Assembly: GCA_031407765.1 (NCBI GenBank)
Contig: JANOIR010000271.1
Coordinates: 1-32,956, forward strand
Direction of reading: 5' to 3'
Source of the DNA: JBDSLU01 sp031407765
GTDB taxonomy: Bacteria; Acidobacteriota; Vicinamibacteria; Vicinamibacterales; Vicinamibacteraceae
Length of the DNA stretch: 32,956 nucleotides
The notes beneath the pieces are model-generated. The model was not told the DNA's origin. It made no database searches and was given only the letters and a program-made list of their open reading frames with translations. The position numbers and the translations under genes are program-made. Positions 14,653 to 22,539 of this stretch are shown here, piece by piece (position 1 is the first letter of the stretch; each line of letters begins with the position of its first letter).

Positions 14653-15653
14653 TGGCAACAGCGCTCGCCAGGCCGGGCCGCGTCCTCGTCACGGGCGCCA
14701 CCGGCTTCACCGGCGGACATTTGGCGCGGCGCCTCGCCGCCGACGGCATCGCCGTGCGGGCACTGGTGCGCAACCCGCACGTCGCCGCGTCGGCGCTGCC
14801 CGGCATCGAGCTGGTGGCCGGCGACCTCACCGACGCGGGGGCGCTCGCGCGCGCCGTCGCCGGCGTCGACGTCGTCTACAACATCGCCGCCCTCTATCGC
14901 GCCGCCGGCCTCGACGACGCGGTCTATCGCGCAGTCAACGCGACCGCGGTCGGGTCCCTGATCGAGTGCGCCGGCGCCGCCGGCGTGAAGCGCGTCGTGC
15001 ACTGCAGCACGGTCGGCGTCCACGGCGACATCGAAAAGCCGCCCGCCGACGAAGACGCCCCGCTGCGCCCGGGCGACGTCTACCAGGAGACGAAGCTCGA
15101 AGGGGAGAGCGTGGCGCGCCGCGCCGCCACGGAGGCGGGCGTGCAGCTCGTCATCGTGCGGCCGACCGGCATCTACGGGCCCGGCGATCGGCGTTTGCTG
15201 AAGCTGTTTCGCGGCGTCGCGCGACGGCGTTTCAACATCCTGGGCCGCGGCGACATCTGGTACCATCTGACCTACATCGACGACCTCGTGGACGGGTTCC
15301 GCCTGTGCGGAACGCACCCGGCCGCCGCGGGGCACACCTACATCCTGTCGGGGCCTGAGGTCACCACGCTGAAAGAGCTCGTCGCGATCACGGCCGACGT
15401 CGCCGGCGTGAGCCCGCCGACGCTGCGCCTGCCGGTGTGGCCGTTCTGGGTCGCCGGCGCCGTGTGCGAGATCCTCTGCCGGCCGCTCGGCATCGAGCCG
15501 CCGATCTACCGCCGCCGCGTCGATTTCTTCACCAAGAGCCGCTCCTTCGACTCGTCACTGGCCAAGGCCGAGATCGGCTATGCCCCGAGGGTGGGGCTGC
15601 GCGACGGCATCGGCCGCACGCTCGCGGCCTATCGCGAGGCCGGGTGGCTGTGA
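14652..15653 (+). CDS. NAD-dependent epimerase/dehydratase (extended SDR)
   Basis: A 333-residue extended short-chain dehydrogenase. The nucleotide-binding motif is VTGATGFTGGHL (about 13-24), Asp59 in AGDLTD contacts the adenine, VHCSTVGVHG holds the catalytic Ser/Thr region, and YQETK gives the catalytic Tyr144 and Lys148. IVRPTGIYGPGD is the conserved substrate loop. The family converts NDP-sugars (epimerases, reductases) but also includes dihydroflavonol-reductase/HpnA-like enzymes, which this N-terminus resembles. The ATG shares one base with the preceding stop (TGATG). In this operon a nucleotide-sugar conversion is the natural role. Confidence 0.87.
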   Translation: MATALARPGRVLVTGATGFTGGHLARRLAADGIAVRALVRNPHVAASALPGIELVAGDLTDAGALARAVAGVDVVYNIAALYRAAGLDDAVYRAVNATAVGSLIECAGAAGVKRVVHCSTVGVHGDIEKPPADEDAPLRPGDVYQETKLEGESVARRAATEAGVQLVIVRPTGIYGPGDRRLLKLFRGVARRRFNILGRGDIWYHLTYIDDLVDGFRLCGTHPAAAGHTYILSGPEVTTLKELVAITADVAGVSPPTLRLPVWPFWVAGAVCEILCRPLGIEPPIYRRRVDFFTKSRSFDSSLAKAEIGYAPRVGLRDGIGRTLAAYREAGWL

Positions 15654-16414
15654 GCGGCACCCGCCAGGTCGAAGCGGCGCAGGCGCAGCTCTTCGACGCA
15701 CGGGTCGGGGCGCGAGAGAAGTACCAGCGGCTGGTCGTCGGCCGGTCCGGCTGGGGCGCGCTCGTGGCCTACGAGCTGGTCAATCTCGTCGCGCAGTGGG
15801 TGCCGGGGGCGCTCGGGCTCGTGCTGCGCAAGACCTGCTATCCGTGGCTGCTCGGCGCCTGCGGCCGCGGCGTCGTCTTCGGCCAGCACGTCACCTTGCG
15901 CCACCCGCATCGCATCCGCATCGGCGACGACGTGGTCATCGACGATCACTGCCTGCTCGACGCCAAGGGCGAGGGGCACGAGGGCATCACCATCGGCAAC
16001 GGGGTGTTCGTCGGACGCAACACGATCCTGTCCTGCAAGAGCGGCGACATCGTGCTCGGCGACGGCACCAACATCGGCTTCAACTGCGAGATCTTCTCGG
16101 CCAGCCGGGTCACGCTCGGGGCGCAGACGCTGGTCGCCGCCTATTGCTACCTCGGCGCCGGCACGCACGATATGGACGATCCGTCACGGCCGGTGATCGA
16201 GCAGGGGCGGGTGTCGCAGGGCATCGCGCTCGGCGAGGGCGTCTGGCTCGGAGCGGGCGCCAAGATCCTCGACGGCGTGGTGATCGGCGACCACGCCATC
16301 GTCGGCTCGGGCGCCGTGGTCCGCGAGGCGGTGCCGGCTGGAGCGATCGCCGCGGGCGTGCCGGCCCGGATCATCGGGACGCGCGACGCACGTGCCGCCG
16401 GAGCCGGTGCATGA
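15650..16414 (+). CDS. Acyltransferase with left-handed beta-helix (hexapeptide repeats)
   Basis: A 254-residue protein. An N-terminal helical region (1-~85) includes a hydrophobic stretch that could sit at the membrane. From ~90 onward come hexapeptide repeats of the [LIV]-G-x4 type: IGDDVVIDDHCLLD, ITIGNGVFVGRNTIL, IVLGDGTNIGFNCEIF, VWLGAGAKILDGVVIGDHAIVGSGAVV and the closing AAGVPARIIGT. Such trimeric left-handed beta-helix enzymes acetylate sugars using acetyl-CoA; GTHDMDD (about 173-179) supplies the likely catalytic His. GTG at 15650 overlaps the previous stop by four bases; GTG at 15644 is an alternative. Probably O-acetylates the glycan made by this operon. Confidence 0.87.
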   Translation: MSGTRQVEAAQAQLFDARVGAREKYQRLVVGRSGWGALVAYELVNLVAQWVPGALGLVLRKTCYPWLLGACGRGVVFGQHVTLRHPHRIRIGDDVVIDDHCLLDAKGEGHEGITIGNGVFVGRNTILSCKSGDIVLGDGTNIGFNCEIFSASRVTLGAQTLVAAYCYLGAGTHDMDDPSRPVIEQGRVSQGIALGEGVWLGAGAKILDGVVIGDHAIVGSGAVVREAVPAGAIAAGVPARIIGTRDARAAGAGA

Positions 16415-17676
16415 GCAGTCGTCCGCTGAAGGTCCTGCACGTCTGCGATCACCTCGGGTGGGAGGGCTCGCGCATGCATGGCGTCAAGCGCCTCTTCGCC
16501 TGGATGCTGCCGCGCTTCGATCCGACCCTGGTGAAGCCGGCCCTGATCAGCCTGCGGCGTCGCGATCTGTCCGAGGAGACGCTCGACGCGCTCGGCGTCG
16601 ACATCACCTACCTGCAGCGCGGCCGGTTCGATCCGGCGACGTTGACCGATCTGATGAAGGAGATCGATCGCCGCAAGATCGACGTCCTCCACCTGCACGG
16701 ATACGGCGCCACCACCTTCGGCCGGATCGCCGCCAAGTTCACCCGGCTGCCGGTGGTGCTGCACGAGCACGCCAACCTGACGACGACGCCGTGGTTCCAG
16801 CAGATCGCCGATCGGCTGCTCGCTGGCACGACCGACATCGCGCTCGCGGTCTCCGAGTCGACGGCGGCCTTCGTCCGGGGGCCACGCAAGGTGGCGCCGG
16901 AGCGGGTGAAGGTGGTCTACCTGGGAGCCCCGCTCGAGGAGTTCAGCCGCGCCCGCAGCGCCGCCGAGATCGCTGCCACGCGGCAGGAGCTCGGCCTCTC
17001 GCCGGACGACTTCGCGGTCGGCACCGTGACCCGCCTGCACGAGTCGAAGGGCAACGAGTTCCTGGTCGCGGCGGCCCGCGACGTCATCGCCGCGCGGCCG
17101 CAGGCGCGCTTCGTCCTGGTCGGCGAGGGACCGCTGCTGGGCCCGCTGCAGCAGCAGGCGCATGCGCTCGGCCTCGGCGATCGCTTCCGCTTCCACGGCT
17201 TCCATCGCGATACCGCGGCGGTGCTCTCGGCGTTCGATCTGAGCGTATTCCCGTCGCTGTGGGAGGGCACGCCGCTGACCGCCTTCGAGGCGCTCGCCGC
17301 CGGCAAGCCGCTCGTCTCGACCGATGCCGACGGCCTGCTCGACATCCTCGAGGATGGCGTCACCGCCTGGGTCGTGCCCAAGCGCGACGCCGCCGCCCTG
17401 GCCCGGGCGATCGTCTACGCCATCGACCATCCCGTGGAGCGGGCGGCCAAGGCGCAGGCGGCGCGGGAGGCCGGCCGCGGCTACGACATCGCGGCGTTCG
17501 TCCGCAAGATGGAGCGCCTCTATGCGCTGCTCCACGAGACGTCGCGAACGACGCGGCGCAAGGGCGCGCTCACCGCCGACCTGTCCTTCCTCGACGGCGG
17601 ACGACCCCGGCGACCCGTCGTGGTGAAGCCGCCCCGCCCCTTCGACTCGATGGAAATCCAGCTCCCGCGCAAGTAG
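16411..17676 (+). CDS. Glycosyltransferase family 4 protein
   Basis: A 421-residue GT-B enzyme, the last gene of the overlapping operon; its ATG shares four bases with the previous stop (ATGA). The N-terminal domain has VLHVCDHLGWEGSRMHG and VLHLHGYGATTFGR; the C-terminal domain has GTVTRLHESKGNEFLV, FVLVGEGPL and the donor-binding EX7E motif in SLWEGTPLTAFEALAAGKP (about 284-302). A basic, proline-rich tail of about 45 residues follows the catalytic domain and ends MEIQLPRK. The family transfers sugars from nucleotide donors with retention. Substrate unknown. The TAGAAT hexamer just behind the stop suggests that the next gene has its own promoter. Confidence 0.88.
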   Translation: MSSRPLKVLHVCDHLGWEGSRMHGVKRLFAWMLPRFDPTLVKPALISLRRRDLSEETLDALGVDITYLQRGRFDPATLTDLMKEIDRRKIDVLHLHGYGATTFGRIAAKFTRLPVVLHEHANLTTTPWFQQIADRLLAGTTDIALAVSESTAAFVRGPRKVAPERVKVVYLGAPLEEFSRARSAAEIAATRQELGLSPDDFAVGTVTRLHESKGNEFLVAAARDVIAARPQARFVLVGEGPLLGPLQQQAHALGLGDRFRFHGFHRDTAAVLSAFDLSVFPSLWEGTPLTAFEALAAGKPLVSTDADGLLDILEDGVTAWVVPKRDAAALARAIVYAIDHPVERAAKAQAAREAGRGYDIAAFVRKMERLYALLHETSRTTRRKGALTADLSFLDGGRPRRPVVVKPPRPFDSMEIQLPRK

Positions 17677-17692
17677 CCCGGCGGAGGGCGGA

Positions 17693-17698
17693 TAGAAT
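17693..17698 (+). promoter_or_regulatory. -10-like TAGAAT, near-leaderless promoter
   Basis: TAGAAT ends ten bases before the first base of the GTG start at 17708, so the mRNA would begin one to four bases before the start codon. No Shine-Dalgarno is present. Confidence 0.45.
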
Positions 17699-17707
17699 GA
17701 GGCGGTT

Positions 17708-18472
17708 GTGACCGACGCCCTCACCGAACGCGTGCGCGCGTACTGGAACACGCACATCCACGATCTCGAGATCTCCAGTCACGCCCCGGGCACCGCGGGC
17801 TTCTTCGCCGATCTCGACCAGTACCACTTCGAGAAGCTGCACCATCTGGTCCGGCTGGTCCCGTTCGACGGCATGCGCGGCAAGGCGGTTCTCGACGTCG
17901 GCTGCGGCGCCGGCGTCGATCTGGTCCGGTTCGCCAAGGGCGGCGCGATCGTCACCGGCGTTGACCTCGCCGAGTCCGCGATCGCGCTGGCCAAGGCCAA
18001 CTTCGCCCAGCAGGGTTTGACCGCCGACCTGCGCGTCGCCGACGGCGAGGCGCTGCCGTTCGCCGACGCGTCGTTCGACGCGGTGTTCGCACACGGCGTC
18101 GTCCAGTACACCGCCGACGATCGGGCGCTGGTCGCCGACGTACGCCGCGTGCTGAAGCCGGGCGGCCTGGCCATCTTCCAGGTCTACAACCGGCGGTCGT
18201 GGCTGAACGCGCTCTCCGGGCTGATGAAGGTCGGGCTCGAGCACGAGGATGCCCCGGTGCTGAAGAAGTACACCTGGGGCGAGTTCGAGACGCTGCTGCA
18301 AGGTTTTCGCGAAGTGGAGATCGTCGCCGAACGGTTTCCGGTGAAATCGCGCCTGCACGGCGGCTGGAAGGGCGTCGCCTTCAACACGTTCTTCGTCGGC
18401 ACCTTCAACGCCCTGCCGCGGCCGCTGGTCCGCAAGCTGGGGTGGCACCTGCTGGCGTTCTGCCGCGCGTGA
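17708..18472 (+). CDS. Class I SAM-dependent methyltransferase
   Basis: A 254-residue methyltransferase beginning at GTG 17708 with no ribosome binding site, right behind a -10-like hexamer. AYWNTHIHDLEIS at the N-terminus is typical of a subset of glycan-cluster methyltransferases. Motif I is VLDVGCGAGVDLV (about 61-73), followed by VTGVDLAESAI, LPFADASFDAVFAHGVVQY as motif II and VLKPGGLAIFQVYN as motif III. Residues ~165-254 form a C-terminal cap with LHGGWKG. The stop overlaps the next ATG by one base (TGATG), coupling it to the GT-C gene. Methylation of a sugar or lipid-linked intermediate is inferred from context. Confidence 0.86.
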   Translation: MTDALTERVRAYWNTHIHDLEISSHAPGTAGFFADLDQYHFEKLHHLVRLVPFDGMRGKAVLDVGCGAGVDLVRFAKGGAIVTGVDLAESAIALAKANFAQQGLTADLRVADGEALPFADASFDAVFAHGVVQYTADDRALVADVRRVLKPGGLAIFQVYNRRSWLNALSGLMKVGLEHEDAPVLKKYTWGEFETLLQGFREVEIVAERFPVKSRLHGGWKGVAFNTFFVGTFNALPRPLVRKLGWHLLAFCRA

Positions 18473-20541
18473 TGACGACCTGGCGCGACCGCCTGGCGGG
18501 CCTTGCCGCGCCGAAGCGCATCGGCGAGGCGCTGCGCGAAGGCGGGGAGCCCGGCTTGGTCGCCGCGCTGCTGTTGTTCCTGTTCCTCGGCGGCTTCGCG
18601 GTCGCGGTCGATTTCCCGAAGGCGGCGTACGGGTTCCAGAGCGACGAAGCCACCTACTACACGCTTGGCCACAGCCTGGCGCGCGACGGCGACTTCGCTT
18701 TCGATCGCGGGGATCTCGCCCGCGTCTACCAGGAGTTTCCGACCGGGCCCGAAGGCATCTTCCTGAAAAAAGGCAAGTCGCGCTGGCTCGAGCGCGCCGC
18801 CGGGTTCCCGTGGTTCCGGCTCGCCGCCGGTCCCGATTCGCGCGCCGATCGGCTCTACGCCGGCAAGTCGTTTGCCTATCCCCTGGCCGCGGCGCCATTC
18901 GTGTGGCTCTTCGGCACCGGTGGCTTCCTCGTGCTGCACGCGATCCTCCTCTCGCTCAGCCTCCTCGCCGCCTATTGGTTCCTGCGTGCCCGCAGCGAGG
19001 CGACGCCGGCGCTCGCCTACGCGGGCATCTTTTTCGTGGCGTCTGCGGCGCCCGTCTACTTCGTCTGGATCACGCCGGAGATCTTCAATCTGTCGCTGGG
19101 CGTGCTGGGGCTCTTCTGCGGGCTCTACCGGATGGTGAGCCCGCAGGCGCCGCCCGACGCCGGCTGGTGGGGCCGCTTCCTGCGCGGTCCCGGCGGGCCG
19201 CTCCTCGGTGCGGCGATCATCGGCGTCGTTGCGTTTTCGAAACCGCCCAACGCCGCGCTCGCGGTGCCGATCGCCGTGGGCGCGCTGCTGCGGCGCGACT
19301 GGCGGACCGCGGCCGGCGCCAGCCTCGCGTTCGTGCTGAGCTGTGGGAGCCTGGTCGCGCTGAACCTCGCGACCAGCGGCGAGGCGAACTATCAGGGCGG
19401 CGAGCGGTCGACGTACTACGAGGCCAAGGGCTTTCCGTTCATGACCGACGCCGCGCCGACGTCGAGCCCGCTCGCCCAGGCCACAGCCGTCCCGGGCGGG
19501 GGCGCGCTCGGGCTCACGCGCGGCGTCGACAGCGTGCTCGAGGAGATCGTCCTTTCGCGCAACAGCCTGGTCGAGGTGTTCCCGGCGAACCTCGTCTACT
19601 TCATGGTCGGCCGGCACAGCGGGCTGGTGCCGTACTTCTTCCCGGGCGTGCTGAGCGTGCTGCTGTTCCTGGCGTGGCGCGGCGGGCGGCCATGGTTTCA
19701 GTGGATCACGCTCGCCACTGCTGTGGTCGCCAACGTGGTGCTGCTGCTGTGGGTGCCGTACACCTATTCGGGCGGCGGCGGGCCGATCGGCAATCGCTAC
19801 TTCATGGGGCTCTACCCGCTCCTGCTGTTCGTGACCCCGCCGTTACGGAGCGCGCTGCCGGCGATCGCGGGCCTGGCGATCGGCGCCTTGTTCACCGCCA
19901 CGCTGGTGCTGAACCCGTTCTATGCGAGCTATCGGCCTGCGGAGCACGTCAAGCACGGACCGCTGCGCTGGCTGCCGATCGAGAAGAGCCTGCTGAACGA
20001 CCTGCCGATCAACGTGACACCCGAGCGGGTGCGCATCCAACTCGCTGGCGAGCCGCGGATCTCGGCCTACTTCCTCGACGACAACGCCTTCCCGCCGGAA
20101 GGGGAGTGGTTCTGGGTGAAGGGCGGGACGCGCGCCGACCTGCTGCTGCGGGCGCCCGTTCGAGAGGTGGCCGAGGGCACCGCGGGCGCCGATGCGGTGC
20201 TGCTCACCGGTGCTCAAGGGCCAGTGGTGAAGCACTACGCGCCCTACCGGCTGAAGCAGCTCCGCGTCGAGATTCGCACCGGCGACGTGGCCAACGTCGT
20301 GACCGTGCAGACCGGCGCGGACCGCCAGACGCTGCGCCTCGACGGGCACCGCAACACGGGGACCACGGTCCGTGCCGAGGCGGGCCTGCCGTATCGCGCG
20401 CACCTCGACCAGCCGACGAGTTACGTCTACGCCGTGTCGATCACGTCGGCCACGGGCTTCACGCCCAGCCTCACCCAGACTGGCGTCGCCGACGAGCGCT
20501 TCCTGGGTGTGCTCGTCCGCCTCGTTCCCATGTACGACTAA
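18472..20541 (+). CDS. Polytopic membrane glycosyltransferase, GT-C (GT39/ArnT-like)
   Basis: A 689-residue membrane protein. A first transmembrane helix (about residues 28-47) is followed by a periplasmic loop with FQSDEATYYTLGHSLA (about 55-70), whose Asp-Glu pair matches the catalytic acidic motif of GT-C enzymes that use polyprenyl-phosphate sugars. Around ten further helices run to residue ~495, then a beta-rich soluble domain of ~190 residues fills the C-terminus. The ATG shares a base with the preceding methyltransferase stop. A palindromic element follows the stop at once, suggesting the transcript ends here. It probably adds a sugar to the glycan or to surface proteins outside the membrane; acceptor unknown. 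Confidence 0.82.
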   Translation: MTTWRDRLAGLAAPKRIGEALREGGEPGLVAALLLFLFLGGFAVAVDFPKAAYGFQSDEATYYTLGHSLARDGDFAFDRGDLARVYQEFPTGPEGIFLKKGKSRWLERAAGFPWFRLAAGPDSRADRLYAGKSFAYPLAAAPFVWLFGTGGFLVLHAILLSLSLLAAYWFLRARSEATPALAYAGIFFVASAAPVYFVWITPEIFNLSLGVLGLFCGLYRMVSPQAPPDAGWWGRFLRGPGGPLLGAAIIGVVAFSKPPNAALAVPIAVGALLRRDWRTAAGASLAFVLSCGSLVALNLATSGEANYQGGERSTYYEAKGFPFMTDAAPTSSPLAQATAVPGGGALGLTRGVDSVLEEIVLSRNSLVEVFPANLVYFMVGRHSGLVPYFFPGVLSVLLFLAWRGGRPWFQWITLATAVVANVVLLLWVPYTYSGGGGPIGNRYFMGLYPLLLFVTPPLRSALPAIAGLAIGALFTATLVLNPFYASYRPAEHVKHGPLRWLPIEKSLLNDLPINVTPERVRIQLAGEPRISAYFLDDNAFPPEGEWFWVKGGTRADLLLRAPVREVAEGTAGADAVLLTGAQGPVVKHYAPYRLKQLRVEIRTGDVANVVTVQTGADRQTLRLDGHRNTGTTVRAEAGLPYRAHLDQPTSYVYAVSITSATGFTPSLTQTGVADERFLGVLVRLVPMYD

Positions 20542-20547
20542 ACTGGT

Positions 20548-20580
20548 TGGCGGCCGCGCTCTCACGCGCGGCCGCGGGCC
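20548..20580 (+). repeat. 33-nt palindromic element, copy 2
   Basis: Exact copy of the element at 10486-10518, starting seven bases after the stop of the GT-C gene and in the same orientation relative to that gene. The 9-bp stem has the loop CTCTCACG. A second hairpin, GGCCGCC-CGTTGA-GGCGGCC (20577-20596), follows at once. Probably ends transcription of the glycan unit before ttcA. Confidence 0.75.
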
Positions 20581-20655
20581 GCCCGTTGAGGCGGCCGTCT
20601 GCTATTCGCGGCGCTGGGCGCGCCGCGGCGCCGTCCGCCGGGCGGCAGGAGAATG

Positions 20656-21489
20656 ATGGCTTACCGGTCCGAGATCGAGACGCGCGTCGCCAAGGAGACC
20701 ACCCGGGCGATCACCGATCACCTGCTGATCGAGGACGGCGACCGCGTGATGGTCGGGCTGTCGGGCGGCAAGGACAGCTGGGCGCTGCTCCAAATCCTCG
20801 ACGAGCTGCGCGTCCGCGCGCCGATCGACTTCACGCTGGTCGCGGTCAACGTCGACTCCGGCTACAAAGGCTACAAGCACGACGTGATCGCCAGGGCCTG
20901 CGCGGAGCGTGGCTGGGAGTGCGTGATCGAGCACACCAACATCGGCGAGGTGATCGAGGACAAACTCGACGCCGCCACGGCGACGCCCTGTTCGTTGTGC
21001 GCCCGGCTGCGGCGCGGCGTGCTCTACCGGATGGCCGACGCCGTCGGCGCGACCAAGATCGCGCTCGGCCACCACGCCGACGACTTCGCCGAGACGCTGC
21101 TGCTCAACCTGTTCTTCGCCGGCGCGCTGAAGGCCATGCCGGCCCGCCTGGTCTCGGACGACGGCCGCCACGTCGTCGTCCGGCCGTTGGCCTACGTCGC
21201 CGAGGCCGACGTCGCTGCCTACACCGCCGAACGCGGGCTGCCGGTCGTCGGCTGCTGCTGCCCGGTGTGCGGCGATCTGGGGCTGCAGCGCCAGCGCATG
21301 AAGAAGCTGCTGTTCGATCTCGAGCGCGAGCATCCGGGCCTCAAGCGTTCGGTGCTGAAGGCGCAGGGCAACGTGCAGCCGCGCCACCTGCTCGATCGCC
21401 GGCTCAACCCGCCGGCCGAGCTCCGCGCTCGGGCGACGGCCGACGCGAGCCCCCACGCGACAAGCGCACCCGCGATCGTCGCGGGCTGA
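20656..21489 (+). CDS. ttcA: tRNA 2-thiocytidine biosynthesis protein TtcA
   Basis: A 277-residue PP-loop ATPase. The nucleotide loop SGGKDS is at residues 36-41. The cysteine pair PCSLC (Cys112, Cys115) and a later cluster CCCPVC (200-205) match the iron-sulfur and catalytic cysteines of TtcA, which thiolates cytidine 32 of tRNA using ATP. LGHHADDFAETLLLNLFF (about 138-155) is another family signature. AGGAG at 20647-20651 suits ATG 20656 better than ATG 20653. A ~25-residue Ala-rich C-terminal tail goes beyond the usual end. It is followed 14 bases later by dtd, so this looks like a tRNA-quality operon separate from the glycan genes. Confidence 0.9.
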   Translation: MAYRSEIETRVAKETTRAITDHLLIEDGDRVMVGLSGGKDSWALLQILDELRVRAPIDFTLVAVNVDSGYKGYKHDVIARACAERGWECVIEHTNIGEVIEDKLDAATATPCSLCARLRRGVLYRMADAVGATKIALGHHADDFAETLLLNLFFAGALKAMPARLVSDDGRHVVVRPLAYVAEADVAAYTAERGLPVVGCCCPVCGDLGLQRQRMKKLLFDLEREHPGLKRSVLKAQGNVQPRHLLDRRLNPPAELRARATADASPHATSAPAIVAG

Positions 21490-21503
21490 CGCGCCGAGGC
21501 GCC

Positions 21504-21953
21504 TTGCGAGCCGTGCTGCAGCGCGTGACGTCGGCTCGGGTTCGGGTCGACGACGCGATCGTCGGCGAGATCGGCCGCGGTCTGCTCGTGCTGCTCGGCG
21601 TCGCGCGGACCGACACCGCCGCCGACGCCGCAGCGATCGCCACCAAGATCGCCACGCTGCGCGTCTTCGATGACGAGGCGGGGACGATGAACCTCGCCGT
21701 CGGCGACGTCCAGGGCGGCGTGCTGATCGTGTCGCAGTTCACGCTGCTCGGCGACTGCCGCGGCGGACGCCGGCCGTCCTACAGCGAGGCGGCGCCGCCG
21801 GAGACGGCCAACGCGCTCTACGAAGCCGTCGTCGCGGCGGTGCGCGCGAGCGGGCTGCCGGTTGCGACCGGCGTCTTTCGCGCCCACATGGCCGTCGAGC
21901 TCGTCAACGACGGCCCGGTCACGCTGCTTCTCGACAGCGCGAAGGCGTCCTGA
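21504..21953 (+). CDS. dtd: D-aminoacyl-tRNA deacylase
   Basis: A 149-residue protein of normal length for bacterial DTD, which hydrolyses D-amino acids from mischarged tRNA. RAVLQRV at the N-terminus, SQFTLLGD (77-84) and the cross-subunit NDGPVT (135-140, with Gly-Pro at 137-138) are the hallmark motifs of the dimeric enzyme. The start is a TTG at 21504: the conserved N-terminal strand begins directly after it, no ATG or GTG precedes it in a suitable place, and GAGG lies four bases upstream. The stop shares one base with the next ATG (TGATG). Confidence 0.92.
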   Translation: MRAVLQRVTSARVRVDDAIVGEIGRGLLVLLGVARTDTAADAAAIATKIATLRVFDDEAGTMNLAVGDVQGGVLIVSQFTLLGDCRGGRRPSYSEAAPPETANALYEAVVAAVRASGLPVATGVFRAHMAVELVNDGPVTLLLDSAKAS

Positions 21954-22534
21954 TGGCGACGCGACCGTGGCGCCTGCTGCCCCTCGCCGTGCTCGGGGAG
22001 GGGACACTCGCGATCGCCGGCGGCGTCTGGCTCTACGCCAGCGGCTACCCGGTCCGCCTGGGTGCCACGCCGATCGCCGTCGCCGCCGGTGCGGGCGTCG
22101 CCCTGGCGCTCGCGGTCGCGCAATGGTGGCTGCAGCGGTGGGCGCCGGCGATCGGTCCGGTCCGGGTGCTGCGCGAGTTGCAGCGCACGGTCTTCCAGCC
22201 GCTGTTCGCCGGGCTCTCCGTCGCCGAGATGATCGCGATCAGCGCGCTCGCCGGCATCGGCGAGGAGATCTTCTTCCGCGGTGCCGTGCAGGCGGCCTTC
22301 GGCTGGCCAATCGCGGCGCTGGCCTTCGGCGTCTGCCACCTCGGGATGACGCGCCGGAGCTGGGTGCTGGGCGTCTGGGCGGCGCTGTCGGGGGGCGTGC
22401 TCGCGGCCCTGGCGATCGCGACCGACGGCCTGCTGGCGCCGATCGTCGCCCACGCCGGCTATGATCTCGCCGCCCTGATCTGGCTGCGGCGCGAAGCGGG
22501 CGGCGGCCGCGCGCGAGAGCGCGACCGCCAGTGA
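21953..22534 (+). CDS. CPBP (CAAX/Abi) family intramembrane metalloprotease
   Basis: A 193-residue membrane protein with about six hydrophobic segments. The family motifs are present: EEIFFRG (Glu104, Glu105, Arg109), FGVCH (His129) and HAGYD (His167, Asp171), which form the glutamate/histidine active site of CPBP proteases related to Rce1. Its ATG overlaps the dtd stop (TGATG). The last ten codons encode an Arg/Gly-rich tail derived from a diverged copy of the palindromic element, so the natural end may once have lain elsewhere. The cellular substrate is unknown. Confidence 0.87.
   Translation: MATRPWRLLPLAVLGEGTLAIAGGVWLYASGYPVRLGATPIAVAAGAGVALALAVAQWWLQRWAPAIGPVRVLRELQRTVFQPLFAGLSVAEMIAISALAGIGEEIFFRGAVQAAFGWPIAALAFGVCHLGMTRRSWVLGVWAALSGGVLAALAIATDGLLAPIVAHAGYDLAALIWLRREAGGGRARERDRQ
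22502..22530 (-). repeat. Palindromic element, diverged copy 3, overlapping coding sequence
   Basis: On the minus strand the first 29 bases match the 33-nt element with three differences. It follows the stop of the minus-strand SMP-30-like gene (22540) by nine bases, in the same orientation as the other two copies relative to their genes. At the same time it is the 3' end of the plus-strand CPBP gene. Confidence 0.6.
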
Positions 22535-22539
22535 AACGA

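Noticed and set aside
20609..20646. GC-rich palindromes just before ttcA, considered as a riboswitch
   Set aside because: They are simple GCGGCGC-type inverted runs without recognisable riboswitch consensus and may just be part of the terminator zone.
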